From NCBI GenBank assembly GCA_003991915.1, contig RQTK01000336.1, forward strand, positions 17,501-81,500: DNA of 64,000 nt. Direction: 5' to 3'. How positions within the stretch are numbered: the stretch's first letter is position 1; each line of letters opens with the position of its first letter. The DNA is from Elysia chlorotica (taxonomy: Eukaryota > Mollusca > Gastropoda > Plakobranchidae). Below, in pieces: positions 33,952-46,269 of the stretch. A program made the position numbers and the translations under genes. The notes beneath the pieces were generated by a model. It did no database searches, was not told where the DNA came from, and saw only the letters and a list, made by a program, of their open reading frames with translations.

Positions 33952-34310
33952 AAAAAATATTAGTACTGCGATAAACAAAACAAAATCGTTTCCAAGGACA
34001 ATGATTATCAGGCGATAATTATGACTTAATAAGATAATTTTCACAAGTTAATTCTGCACTGGTATATCCAGTATGGAGTCGAACAAAACCTTGACTAGTA
34101 CAGTACAATCTTCTGTACTGATCATGGGCGCCCAAGTGCCTCTATTTGGTCTACCATCTACGACATAATTATCATAAGTTCCAAGGCGGCTTAATTATCG
34201 GTAAATTCAAGGCAATAACAAAATTACAAAGCGTTCCACAGCAATTTTTCCATGCATACTAAACATAATTGGTCCGCGGGGACCACTCACCAAGGGAGTG
34301 CTGTGTTTAG
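33952..34310. mobile_element. 360-bp dispersed segment 'E', copy 2
   Basis: About 98-99% identical to 20030-20389 by eye, although the two lie 14 kb apart. The block GGCGGCTTAATTATCGGTAA plus ATTCAAGGCAATAA resembles a block just upstream (GGCGACTTGATTATCGATAT, ATTCAAGGCAATAA at about 33860-33890), so the segment may carry an internal repeat. Confidence 0.8.
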
Positions 34311-34427
34311 GAATACAGAGCTATCGTTCTAAGGTTCAGTCTCTGTAGTTTGTAAACAAGACAATTTCAGAGGTTGAGAATGTAGATACGCAGAATAACT
34401 TGCACTCCCTCTTATTTTGCTCGCTCT

Positions 34428-34469
<42 letters not shown>

Positions 34470-36119
34470 ATCTTTCTCTCTCTCCTAATATGTGAATGTC
34501 TCTTTATCTTTCTAGGTCTGCCACTTCCTGTTTTTCAATTTCAAAGCAAATAAAATTTATATAGACGAAATATAACTGTGAAAAACGTAATAACCTTGAA
34601 ATTTCTACGTTTCTCATCAAAAACATATCTTACCGAGAAACAAAATCATTAATGTCTTTAACGACTTCCCAATTGCAGCAAGAAACATTCAAGGTTAATG
34701 AGCTTCACGCAACATTGTTCCCTCATGTTTGTGTCAGGATGCAGGCTCTTGGATCCTGGAGGCTTACAGTTTTTCTGGGAATATGATTTGCGTGAGGGAT
34801 GGACACATTTCTTAGAACGCAGAAACTTTTGTACCTAAGGACTGTCATTATTTTTTTTTCTCAGTTCACTCCTAGAAAGAACCTTCGGTTTGTAAGTACA
34901 GAGTCGCAGTGGCTCACACCTTGTGGAAAGTTATCGCATTTCCATGTCTTACGACGAGTCGTAAGCTTAGAACATTGTTGTACTTGCGTTTAGTGTTGAC
35001 TTCTCTGGTTTGAGTTTTAACATTTTAAATACTTTACATAATAACATTAACAATTATTGGATGTTGTGTATACTGCAATGCTGCTACAATGTTGAAAAAG
35101 CCGCACCTTTCAAATAATTTAAATTTTATTGTGATTTGCTGTTACGGCATACTTTTGCTTCAAAACAATGTTAACCTTTTCACATCGCATTTGTTCTTGT
35201 GTGCACACTATTTTGATGAATTTTTCAAAAGTTTGAAAGAGTAAAATATCTTCGATATTTACTATTTTGAAATGAAAAAAAAATGTGCAGATCAATACAA
35301 AAAGGTGTTAGTGCAAGAGCGTATCAAACCGAGCAACATATGTGCGGTGTGATGGGGAAAGGAGAATGATGTAATTTGTATAGAGAAAACGGGTTGTTTG
35401 AAAGTACGCAATAACAGAATAAGCTGGAAATTCTACGAACATATACGTCTTTTAAAGTTTACACTTTTAAAACTTTAAATGTCTCTTGCACCAATTTTCA
35501 AATCGCTTTGTCTGATCAATAGTAGTTTTTTTATTATCCCGGAAAGACGGTTGCCACAAGGTTAACTATGGTTCGGAAGCAACAGACACTTTTTACTGCA
35601 GTTGAATAGTTCTAAGATATATAAATACATCATGGATATGACGATTTCCATTTCTCTCTAGTAACAACCAAAGAAGAAATCAAACAAATCACGAAACAAT
35701 ACAGAAAAATTATTTAGAAACTTCACGAAGCCATGAAATCGAATTGTATTTTAGAACGCACATAAAACTAACTGAATTGACAAAGGTAACTATGCTTTAA
35801 GTTGCTTGTAATTTCAGGCTACTAGATGATTTAGAATTTTTATGACACCATGGTTAAGACTTCAATTTTTTATGTATTTCTACGCTCTACCGTAAAAGGC
35901 GAACCAAGGTTCTTAGAGTAATGTTATAACAAGATTTTCATTCTTCCAAATTTGACTCTAGATATTTTTAATGCAGGAAATCAACATACACAAGATGGGA
36001 TTGTGAATATATACACAAAAAAGCAAAAAACCTCCCTCATCCCTCGAAGATTTGGTACTGCCAACTATCGACGCACTCACTGATAATACATTAGGGTATA
36101 CTACACCCCACAACTTGTT
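34311..36119. other. unannotated AT-rich sequence
   Basis: Contains a (CT)n array at 34434-34466 with a CT-rich continuation to 34487. The 64-codon frame at 34799-34993 has no family features. No other signal was found. Confidence 0.45.
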
Positions 36120-36352
36120 CTTGTTGAGTTGGTTTAACGTCCAACATCGGCACTGTATAGGATATATTGTGGACGTCTCACAATTTTATGTGCTGCCACA
36201 CACAAGACGGCGGGGATACCATGACTCCTATCTCAGCCGATCACATTAAACTGACACCGACTTAACCAGTAGGGAGTGAAATCACTAGGACGCGAACAAC
36301 GAACCTATTGCGTCTGAAGCCGATATTTTAACCCAGGGCCACCGCCCCCATT
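36120..36352 (-). mobile_element. SINE (head type 1), full length
   Basis: Starts (plus strand) TTGTTGAGTTGGTTTAACGT and runs through TGTGCTGCCACACACAAGAC to the head (GACGCGAACAACGAACC, CAGGGCCACCGCCCC). The orientation is minus, with the terminus at 36120. Confidence 0.88.
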
Positions 36353-36869
36353 CCCCACAACGCCAATGATGTACAAATAATTATAGGCCCTATATTATAC
36401 CCCTTAATAGAATTTAGTTATTCTGAAAGAGGAAAGGGTTGTTTTTTCTAAGAATTTTTAAAAGGCTTAAAGTAAACCTTTAAAAGATCAGAAGAGGTTA
36501 CCAAATACGCTATAAAGAGTTAGTTTATTGACAACAGTATAGATTAACAATCGCAGTATATTATTTATATATCTAAAACGACAAATAGAATTTTATTTAC
36601 AACAGTATATATATATTAAAGTCGCAGTATATTTTTATATATCTAAAACGATAAAAAGAATTTGTCGTAAATTTAAATTTCACGTAAAGGTTATCAACAA
36701 AATGTTAGCCTTGTTGAAGAAATTACACACAAAATATAATTATTTCGGATTTGCAGTAAACAAAGCAAACTCCTTTGAGCCACAGCTGCATCTTTTATCC
36801 AGTTTCCATTAACCCCCTCCAAGCTTTATTCGCACATGCAAAGGGTTAATAGGCGGATGATTACCTTTG
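36353..36869. repeat. AT-rich stretch with a 70-bp tandem duplication
   Basis: Two diverged units at about 36533-36672 share ACAGTAT, TCGCAGTATATT and TATATATCTAAAACGA. No gene was recognised. Confidence 0.75.
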
Positions 36870-36945
36870 CTATTGGTTGCAATACAACCGTGAGCTCAAA
36901 ACGCGAATATTAATACGCGCGACTCACTTCGTTCTCAGCTTTGCA
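36870..36945 (+). promoter_or_regulatory. possible promoter-like cluster
   Basis: GCTATTGGTTGC (inverted CCAAT box) is followed about 35 bp later by AATATTAATACGCG (weak TATA-like). About 25 bp beyond that is CTCAGCTTTGC, a possible initiator. The short window has more CpG than its surroundings (ACGCGAAT, ACGCGCGACT). No gene is recognised downstream, so this is only a candidate. Confidence 0.25.
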
Positions 36946-37050
36946 CGCTATTTCTAATAAAGTACTTTCATTTTGTGAGTTCGCGACAAATCATAGTGTG
37001 TGAAACATTAGCAAGAAAGATTTATATCTCGCTTTCTCACCTCCCGCGCT

Positions 37051-37053
37051 TTC

Positions 37054-37134
<81 letters not shown>
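37051..37134 (+). repeat. (CT)n microsatellite
   Basis: About 38 perfect CT units. Confidence 0.97.
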
Positions 37135-37136
<2 letters not shown>

Positions 37137-37486
37137 TTCCCCCCTCTTCCTTTTCCCACTCCCTTCCTTAATATGCGGCCGCGACTATAACAGGCATTGT
37201 GGTCCGAGCAAAAATTAATCATACTTTGTAACTTCCAACTGGGATATGAAAATAAGGAAATTGGTTTTGTTGCTGTTGTTTTTTTTTTGGGGTCCAGCAT
37301 TTTAAGCCCAGCCCACGTCATGGATCTTTGGATATTGAGCAATCGCTGACGTTGTACAATGTACTAGAACTCGGTGATTGCATTCACACAGTAGTCGTTT
37401 TTTGTTACCGTTTTTAACCATTGAGAGAAACATGAACCTCCCAAGCAGTACCTTTACATAAAGTTTAACTTACATCAAAGTTGTTT
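37135..37486. other. unannotated sequence
   Basis: No gene or repeat was recognised. Confidence 0.45.
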
Positions 37487-37709
37487 TTGTTGTTGAGTTG
37501 GTTTAATCCAACATCAGCACTATATAGATCATATTGTGGACGGGCCCCAAGACTGACGTCTGACAATTTTATATGCTGCCACACACGAGACAGGGCGGGG
37601 ATACCATATCTCCTATCTCAGCCAGTCACATAAAACTAACAGCGACCCAACCAGAAGGGAGCGAAATCGCCGAAAGCCGATGTTCTATCCCAGATCCACC
37701 GAGCCCTCC
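37487..37709 (-). mobile_element. SINE (head type 1) with head deletion
   Basis: Reads GTTGTTGAGTTGGTTTAATC through GACGGGCCCCAAGACTGACG. About 35 bp spanning box B are missing: GAAATCGCCG joins directly to AAAGCCGATG. Without box B this copy should be unable to drive polymerase III transcription. Confidence 0.85.
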
Positions 37710-37788
37710 TTACATTTCACCTACACGCAAGGTGAAAGAAATGTTAGTATACAGTTAGTATACAGCAAACGAAATATTGAGTGAATGA

Positions 37789-38058
37789 GCTGGTTGGTTG
37801 GATGCTTAGTTAGGATCTTAACATTCAACTTCAGCTAACTGGGCTATATCGTGGACGAGTTCCAAAACACATTTCTGGCAGTTATACGTGCTGCCAAGCA
37901 AAGGCACAGCGGAGATGCCAGAGATTTTACTGTACACTGACTTATTATACTAATGCCGAATCCACGAAATTTAAGATTAGTGGGTCGATCAGGTCTAGAA
38001 ACCGGATATTTATGATTAGACGTCGCACGCTGTACCGACTGTGCTATTTCTCCATTCC
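37789..38058 (-). mobile_element. old, highly diverged SINE
   Basis: GGCTATATCGTGGACGAGTT, TACGTGCTGCCAAGCAAAGG and ACTAATGCCGAATCCACG follow the family order in reverse. Its head reads GCACAGTCGGTACAGCGTGC on the minus strand. Confidence 0.65.
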
Positions 38059-38063
38059 CAAGG

Positions 38064-38064
<1 letters not shown>

Positions 38065-38121
<57 letters not shown>

Positions 38122-38131
38122 AAGAGAGAGA
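38065..38131 (+). repeat. (GA)n microsatellite
   Basis: Perfect GA run with one GATA and one GAAA interruption, placed at the head side of the SINE at 37789. Confidence 0.95.
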
Positions 38132-38302
38132 AGGGGATGGGTGGGGGCAGATGCATTCGTTCACAAGAGAACGTATACATGACTTGTGCCTAAGATGCAC
38201 GGAAAAAGAAAAAGGAGGCGTAAGAAAAAGGTTTGGTTGATAAAAAACAAACAAGGAATGAGGAAAGGGGGAAAAGGAGAGAGCACACGTCGATGAGGGG
38301 TG

Positions 38303-38305
<3 letters not shown>

Positions 38306-38345
<40 letters not shown>
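38306..38345 (+). repeat. (GA)n microsatellite
   Basis: Perfect GA run. The 254-codon minus-strand frame spanning 37844-38608 is a composite of this array, the previous array and the SINE, not a gene. Confidence 0.95.
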
Positions 38346-38348
<3 letters not shown>

Positions 38349-38599
38349 GGTAGATTAATAAAGAGATATGTTTGTTGTTTGATTGTCCGTCCATAAAATA
38401 TCAGCTTGGAGAGGTTGATGTGAGGGAGGGGGGAGGGGGGCATCAAGGGTCGATGATGGGTGGAAAAAAGAAATTGTAGATAGGTAGAAATAGGAAAGCG
38501 TATGCGCGGATTACTACGAGAGAAAAGTCGAAAGATGAACATGCTGTTCGCTACTATAAAAACGGATGAAAAAACTACGACAACGTGTAGCTTTGGGAA

Positions 38600-39027
38600 G
38601 CTCAACAATGTCCATAAATCTCAGTGTTTAACCTCAATAGCTTATGGTCACTGAACGAACTGGACACAATCTTGTCGACTATGCAGTATCACGAGCCTGC
38701 GGAGTAGCATCCCTGCTTAAGTTAAAGCTACATCGAGCATCAGTTTACTGGGCAACTGGGGGTAGATTCTAGATCTACTGGCCGGTAATTGTTGCTGCAT
38801 TCCTCAAGCCGGTGAGTGAGAAATGAGCATGCAAATCCAGCCAACCCGTGGCCCTCATTCATCCGTCTTCGCCGGCATCAACAGTTTCAGTGTAAACACT
38901 GGAGCGATGCAGGGAATGCGCGTGCGGGCATAGTTATCTCTCTTTCTCTTCAAAGACGCCTCTCTCAGTCTCAGCCGCGCCCCTGCCTATCTACTCACGC
39001 TGACTCTCTTCCTCTCTCTCTCATCCT

Positions 39028-39076
<49 letters not shown>

Positions 39077-39260
39077 CCGCATACAAAAGCTAGCTGTACA
39101 TTATCACGCGCCAGAGTTTGCAAATCGAACCCTTGGCAGCGAACTATGCCGTGATGCGGAGGGTTTCCTGCAACTGACACTAGACTGGTTTTAATTGAGT
39201 ACTGAGTTGTTTGTTCTTTACTCCAATACGATCTGATGTGGACCTCTCTCAAGCAGTTGA
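38600..39260 (+). other. higher-GC unique block, possible transcribed leader region
   Basis: This block (for example 38780-38990) is less AT-rich than its surroundings, contains CpG-bearing words (GGGAATGCGCGTGCGGGC, AGCCGCGCCCC), and includes a (CT)n array at 39039-39073. It could be a promoter or 5' untranslated exon, perhaps of the receptor 12 kb downstream, but no splice structure can be proven. The 112-codon frame at 38816-39154 runs through the CT array and is doubtful. Confidence 0.25.
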
Positions 39261-40466
39261 AGCAGCATAGGGTTTTTTGAAAAAAGCCAATTTGCTTAAG
39301 CTTTAGTTGCGAGAAGCGTCCCCAGTTGTCTTGTGTGCCTCAGTTTTGGGACCAGTGCTTAATTAACTAAAATTTAACAACGTTAATATAAAATATTACA
39401 TGAATGTATGTAGCATCGTACTTAAAGAACTAAACGTGCCTGATATTTTCAATATATAACAGTACGGACCTACTCACAGTGATAAATAGATCTACCTGGC
39501 CCCAGGTATAATATAGTACATACTGAAATAACAAGGATTATCCCTTTGCGTGTTGAGTTCCATCATTAATTCGACCTGGGCTTGAGGAAGGGAACCATAA
39601 GTCTTGACAGCTTGTTATTGTGTGAGAGAAGTTGGATCTAGAGTATTACCCTTTCGGGTCTAGGACAAGGTCGGACATTCTCTCCCAAATCTCCTGAAGA
39701 GTTCCCGGATTCATGATGAACTAGTTGGCCTCTGATGTGTCTTCCAACCCAGGTTAGCTACTGTAAATGTTATGTTTTTTTCCCTCTTTGTTAATTGAAA
39801 ATTTATCATTTTTTAAGTAAATTTAATGAGAAATTCTTGTGATGAATGTTTCCATCCTGAGGTTCACTAGATTGCTTACGTTTTATTTTCTGGCAAATCA
39901 AAAAAAACAAATGACCATGAGCCTAATTACACATAGCCTAGATTAAAAATTGAGTCGATTTGTAACGAGGCAGTTTTGGTTTCTTGAAAGAGACTCGTTT
40001 GTAAATTTGTTAAATACTTAAAATCTCCCTTTGTCATCCAAACCGCTTAAGCTCTTTTATTTATTAAAAAAATTTTTTTTTTACGAAAGTCTGTTTTTAG
40101 ACCGATTGTGTGTGTGTGTGCATTAAACGAATAAATTAAAAGTCAATAAATAATAAGCGCTATGGAAACTAATGTTTTCAATAAAGAGTCAATAAAAAAA
40201 ATAATGATATGGAAATCCAATACATCAATGACACGAGATATGAGGCAAAATTTCAAGGAATCATTTTCTAAAAGATTATGTAAAAGAAAAAAAAAATTAA
40301 AATGCAGAAAAGTTATTTGGGGTAATCATTTTGATGTTGGAATGAATTTTGAATAAAGTAAGACCCGCTAGGTTTGGCGTTCAGATGGAATGCACCGATG
40401 TCATGAAATTAATGCGTCTCATTAGGATATGAACTGACAGGTATTCTTTTGTTTGATACATATAAT

Positions 40467-40467
<1 letters not shown>
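39261..40467. other. unannotated AT-rich sequence
   Basis: A phrase CCAACCCAGGTTAGCTAC near 39748-39765 resembles a splice donor, but no exon is supported. Nothing else was seen. Confidence 0.4.

Positions 40468-40527
<60 letters not shown>
40468..40527. repeat. (AT)n microsatellite
   Basis: Alternating AT with two TGTA interruptions. Confidence 0.95.
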
Positions 40528-40528
<1 letters not shown>

Positions 40529-40968
40529 ATGAAGTTGATGATCCTCAAAATTAGATTTAACCAACTCATCTGTTTTAATGTCCTGCGCAACCACGGTCGA
40601 AATAAAGCCACAGCTTGCACGTTCGAGCAATAACTATTTTATCGAGCCAAATGGCCATATCCATCCAATGTTATCACATAAGAACGGCCGATCCTGCAAA
40701 AACTAATTATGCTTCGTGGCTATTGAGCAGCTAGAGATGACAATACACAAGCCTGTTTCTTCCACCCATAACGGGAACATGAAAGCTACCATGAAAGTAA
40801 ATGTTGTTACGGTTCAATGCATGTTGTCAGTAATTTTTTTTGGTCTCGTGCCATGCAGTAAAACGAAACAATTGACAGCTCAATATTTCCGATATCTATG
40901 CTTCCCTAAAAATAGTGTGTGTGTTTTTTAGAGGAAAAAAGTTAGTGTTGGTTAGTCATAGAGAATTC

Positions 40969-40970
<2 letters not shown>
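40528..40970. other. unannotated sequence
   Basis: No gene was recognised. Confidence 0.45.

Positions 40971-41050
<80 letters not shown>
40971..41050 (+). repeat. (AAT)n microsatellite
   Basis: About 26 perfect AAT units. The poly-Asn and poly-Tyr frames through it are artefacts. Confidence 0.97.
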
Positions 41051-41051
<1 letters not shown>

Positions 41052-42057
41052 TATAAAAGACCCGCGTTTATCATTCTGTTCACTTTGCCACGGCCTGAAA
41101 GCGCATTACTATTGATAAACAATACTAGACAGAACAATTATTTTTTTTCCAAATTAATGTCACTAGTGTTCTCTCGTTACATTAATCTGAACATTGTTAT
41201 TTGGGTGTTGTATAATAGAAAAAGTACGATTATCATGATAGAATGATTTAAAAGAGCCTTGCATATTTTTCGAACGCCAATAAAATATTTGCTGTGGTTA
41301 GCATTCTGTGGCTTACAATAATAGCGTAGACTTAAGTCATTCTTTATTCGTATTTAGACCTTTTACTTGGCAGATAGCTTAAGTAAACGTTGAAATTAGG
41401 ATAGTAATGTAAAACGTACCCCATGTATGTAAACCACATGAGCAGACTGCTTTAAAAACAACACAAAAATAAAACAAAAACAGACACAAAACAAACAAAC
41501 AAAAAACAAGGGGAAAGTAGAGAAATAACATGATTCACAAGCTTGCTTTAGTTATGCTTCGTTGATGCTATCTCAAAATGTTGTTGTTTATTAAAATTTT
41601 CCTAAGACTAATTAACAGAACAGAACAGATCCAGGTGTCGCTGGCAGCCATTACTAGGGGGATGTTCCCCACAGATGGAGCCCACCTGAACACCCAAAAC
41701 ATCGTTGTGGGGAAAAACTTCTACGGGTTTTCCCGCATTCAGCCTGCGGTAAAAATATGACGCAAACTTCACCCAATATTTTGTTTAGTATTTTGAATGC
41801 GGTGAGCGATTCTAAGTACGTACTCGCGTACTGTAAAATGAGACGCGATGTCAATTACACATAATCATTGTTTTTCAGGCTGCGTTTTAGACTTAAAAAA
41901 AAAACGTAAACTCCGATGTGAAAAAGCAGAGCTCTCAGCTCTAATAGTTTTGCGTTTCCTTTTTTTTCCGTAAGAAGGATCCTATGTTATAATGGCATAT
42001 GCCCTGTTTGTTGCTTAGCGTCCAGCTTGAGAACCTAAGCTAAATGGTGGTTAGTTG
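41051..42057. other. unannotated AT-rich sequence
   Basis: A less AT-rich patch at 41640-41755 has open frames on both strands but no recognisable domain. Confidence 0.4.
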
Positions 42058-42304
42058 TAGTTGAGTTGGTTTAACGTCCAACATCAGCACTATATAGACT
42101 ATATTGTGGACGGGCCCCAAGACTAACGTCTGACAATTTATGTGCTGCCACACACGAGACAGGGCGGGTACACCATGACTCCTGTCTCAGTCGGTCACAT
42201 TAAACTGACACCGACCTAACCAATAGGGAGCGAAATCGCCAGAGCTGGAACCACGAACCTTTTCCATCGGAAGCCGGTGTTCTACCCCAGGGCCATTGCG
42301 CCCT
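42058..42304 (-). mobile_element. SINE (head type 1), full length
   Basis: Well preserved: TAGTTGAGTTGGTTTAACGT to CCCCAGGGCCATTGCGCCC. It is the 3' partner (minus orientation) of a dimer with the element at 42305. Confidence 0.92.
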
Positions 42305-42540
42305 TAGCTATATGATGGACGAGTCCCAAGACTAACGTTCACAACATTCCTGAAAGTGCTTCCGCACAAAGACAGTGCATGGGTGCTAGGACTACAATGT
42401 TTCAAACGTCCGCATTATAATGACACCGATAAATCAAGTAGGGGTTGAAATTTGACAAGCACATTTTCTTTACCAAACATGGGTTTCAAACTGAGGACCT
42501 AACGCTTGAGGTACCAGAAGCTCTCAAATAGTTTATCGGC
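42305..42540 (-). mobile_element. old SINE unit adjoining a younger one (dimer)
   Basis: TATATGATGGACGAGTCCCA, GTGCTTCCGCACAAAGACAG and AATGACACCGATAAATCAAG resemble the first unit of the dimers at 22071/23671 in reverse, with GGTTTGAAACC-like box B. The young and old units abut without a visible spacer. Confidence 0.75.
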
Positions 42541-42875
42541 TCCTTATTTTTCATGGAGGGATCATTTATGATGGAATATTACACCTAAGTTGTTTTTTTT
42601 TAGAGAGAGACAGGCATCCTGAAAGCTTACGCTGACAAATAAAGCAGGTTATTTTTAACTCATCACAACCGTAAACGGGCTACACTTGTAAAATTACAAG
42701 TGGGCTATTTATCAATATCAATCAACACTGACATTAGAAGAGAAAAGCACTCTATTTTGGTCTCATCAGAAGACAGGGCAGCTTAACCTCTAAAAATAAT
42801 TGAAGATTGCGGGTCAACGTGGAAAAACAAACAGGTTGAGCAAATCCCAGATTATATTGGGTAGTCCGAAAAGTG

Positions 42876-42877
<2 letters not shown>
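42541..42877. other. unannotated sequence
   Basis: No gene or repeat was recognised. Confidence 0.45.
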
Positions 42878-42926
<49 letters not shown>

Positions 42927-43018
42927 AGAGAAAGAGAGAGAGAGAGAGTGAGAGAGCAAGAGACAAAGAGAGAGGCAGACAGACAGACAGATAGACAGAC
43001 AGGCAGACAGACAGAGAG
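42878..43018 (+). repeat. (GA)n then (GACA)n array
   Basis: A perfect GA run, then GA-rich interrupted sequence, then GACA/GATA tetranucleotides. Confidence 0.95.
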
Positions 43019-43979
43019 ATGGATTACAAAACATTGCCTAGAAATGACCTCCAACATCAGACCAGATAAAAAAAAGTATCTATCAGTATGTGAGTTTGTC
43101 TTGCGGTGTGTTTTTCTAATTTTACATTTTCCCTTTGATCTCTCACTACCTTGCTGTGATATTCTGTGTTTCCCATCTATCCTGGTATTTCTCACCTTTT
43201 GTGTCTTTTTTATACGGTTTTTCTATCTGCCTTTTTCAATACCCTTTCACTTGTCGCCGCTTTCCTAATCTTTATCGAGGATTTATTTTCCTTTTCGTAC
43301 ACCACCACATCACACACCTTTGTAAACAGTATGATTTTTTAGATAAAAATTTGATTGAAAAATATAAACATCAAATTTCAACATCTTGATTATGTAGGCT
43401 GCATCTCTAGGATATGAAAAAAAAAAAGAAATGCGTTGGACTTCTCGACACTTCCTCGTAGTTTTCAGTTGTGTCACCGAGAACGAACTAAAAGCAAAAC
43501 CGTCGTAACAAAACCTGAAATCAGTTAATTTATAACCTCTGAGGTTCTACGGCCAAAGGAAACTTAATATAATGCCATAATGCGGTCATAGAGGCAAAGA
43601 GAATAAAAGGTTACATAGATCAATTCCTTTGTAGACCGTCTTTGGCTTTATTACAAAATCCAGAGAGCGCTAAAAACGGAGACCTGCAATTATTCTCATT
43701 GACACCAAGGGGCTGTACCCGGGATGTCATGGTCCCAGTTATGTAGGGCTGGACCATTTCGTCTGGAAAGATTTTAGTCCCCAGGCTGATCCAGTTTTAG
43801 CTTTAAGATCTCAGTGCTGACGTCAATGCTACAATTGAGCTTTTAAGACAGCTCTGTCACCGCCCTATAAATCTTCTTATCTTTTTTTTTCTTCATACCG
43901 AGTTGAAGATGAGTCCATTTACGTCACTTCCTTTTACTTTGTTTCTACCTTCTCTTTCGCTCTATTTGTCCATCTTTTT
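43019..43979. other. unannotated sequence
   Basis: No supported gene. Open frames at 42873-43268 and 43135-43389 derive largely from the array or lack motifs. Confidence 0.4.
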
Positions 43980-44096
43980 CGATTTATTATCTGTCTCTCT
44001 CTGTCTGTCTGTCTGTCTCTGTCTGCCTCTGTCTCTCTCTCTCTCTCTGTCTGTCTCTCTGTCTTCTCTCTTCCCTCTCTTTCTGTCTGTTTCTCT

Positions 44097-44181
<85 letters not shown>
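43980..44181 (+). repeat. CT-rich then (CTGT)n array
   Basis: Irregular TCTC/TGTC blocks resolve into about 20 perfect CTGT units from 44098 to 44181. Confidence 0.97.
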
Positions 44182-44868
<687 letters not shown>

Positions 44869-44968
44869 CAAAGGCATACACAGTGTATTGCATTGCTTCT
44901 CTTTGTCTTGTTTCTCTCAAATTGAAGGGGGAGAGAGTCATGGCATACGCGCACACACGTAGTTGAAG

Positions 44969-45211
44969 TTTGAGTTGGTTAAACGTCCAACATCAGCACA
45001 TAGGCTATATTGTGGACGGGTCCAAAGATTGACGTCTAATCATTTTATGTGCTGCTACACACGAGACAGGGCGGGGATACCACGACTCCTGTCTCAGCCG
45101 GTCGCATTAAACTGACACCGACCCAACCAGTAGGGAGCGAAATCGCCAGGGCTCGAACCACGGACCTTTTGCTTCGGAAGCCAATGTTCTACCCCAGGAC
45201 CACGCCCCCAC
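44969..45211 (-). mobile_element. SINE (head type 1), full length
   Basis: One of the best preserved copies: terminus GTTTGAGTTGGTTAAACGTC, body, box B as GGCTCGAACCACGGACC on the plus strand, and head edge CCAGGACCACGCCCCC. A short (CA)n follows at 45213-45229. Confidence 0.93.
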
Positions 45212-45229
45212 CACACACACACACACAAG

Positions 45230-46103
45230 GGCATTATATCTAGATTTTGTGATGAAGTCGGACAAAAAATATTTAAAAATCCGTACACGACTAGGACATT
45301 CTTGACGTACTCATATTCTCTGCGCTTGTATTCTAACACAATTTAAAGGGGAAATTTGAAGCCATACTTGAAACAAGTTTTTATAAACCATAAAACTTGG
45401 ATATAATAATGAAGTCAGAACGGCTTAACTTTAAATTCTGAGTAAAGCGGAACAAAAATGTCTCACCGTCCCCCTGAAAATAAAACTGTAGCAGAAAACT
45501 TGGGGAATTTATCATACTCTAATATGATTTTGTTCGGCAAAAATTGTGTTTCTTCGTATTAAAATTGTAGGAATACAAGGCTGAACATTATTTAATTCGC
45601 ATAAATTTTCGTAAGTCACACCACTGGTTTACGAAACTAAGGTTAGGATGCTACAAAAGTAGCTAAACCTTGACCTTTGTAGGTTGCTTTATTAATTTTT
45701 CATTTATAAGGTGGCTAGATAGCGTTTGAGACGTGACAAATTTCATTTCAGAGCAATAATCATAGTGAGACTTGATCTTTACGTGAAAATTCTTGATTCA
45801 CTAATAAATTTTATGCAACCATTATTATTTCAACGGTTATGATTTCCAATAATAGATATTATATTAATACGTTAGTAATATTTCTTTCTCTAAAAATGTG
45901 TCCAAAGTAGGATAATTTATATTTTCATTAAAAATCGGTTAAATTAAAATATTATAACCGTTTTCCTTGCCAATTGAGAAAATTAAAGCGCCCAAGGTTC
46001 AGGCTGACTTCTGTGATTATTATTTATCGCCTGATATCGGAAATCTTAGAGTTTTGGCGCTGTTTAGCTCGAAGCAAACGATATTAGGTAAAGCACTTCC
46101 CGG
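45230..46103. other. unannotated AT-rich sequence
   Basis: No gene was recognised. Confidence 0.45.
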
Positions 46104-46169
46104 TTTGTTACTTTCATTTCCAAAAGAAAATTGAGGTTTGTTACTTTCATTTCCAAAAGAAAATTGAGG
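46104..46169. repeat. perfect 33-bp tandem duplication
   Basis: Units 46104-46136 and 46137-46169 are identical (TTTGTTACTTTCATTTCC...ATTGAGG). Perfect identity implies a very recent origin or selection. Confidence 0.97.
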
Positions 46170-46194
46170 CTAAGTAAATGCAACTGTTCCCCCA

Positions 46195-46269
46195 AACGGA
46201 AGTTACATAGATGTTGATCAAAATTATATATATATATATATTCTGATCAATATCTATGTAACTTCCGTT
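46195..46269. repeat. near-perfect 26-bp inverted repeat with AT loop
   Basis: The left arm 46195-46220 and right arm 46244-46269 are reverse complements with one mismatch (AACGGAAGTTACATAGAT... against ...ATCTATGTAACTTCCGTT). The 23-bp loop contains TATATATATATATAT. It could be a small fold-back element, a hairpin RNA or a cruciform-forming site. No coding content. Confidence 0.95.

Larger units (their letters stand above)
32207..34002. repeat. 1.8-kb tandem duplication, copy 2
   Basis: Partner of 30270-32206. The join is within segment E: GGACAATG of copy 1 runs straight into AAACAATGTTCC of copy 2. After 34002 copy 2 continues into the rest of segment E, which copy 1 lacks. Confidence 0.97.

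Noticed and set aside
34799..34993. Small gene with 64-codon frame
   Set aside because: No motif, no start context or neighbouring exon support; expected by chance at this density.
37844..38608. 254-codon minus-strand frame as a gene
   Set aside because: It is built from two (GA)n arrays and an old SINE, with no domain or conserved composition.
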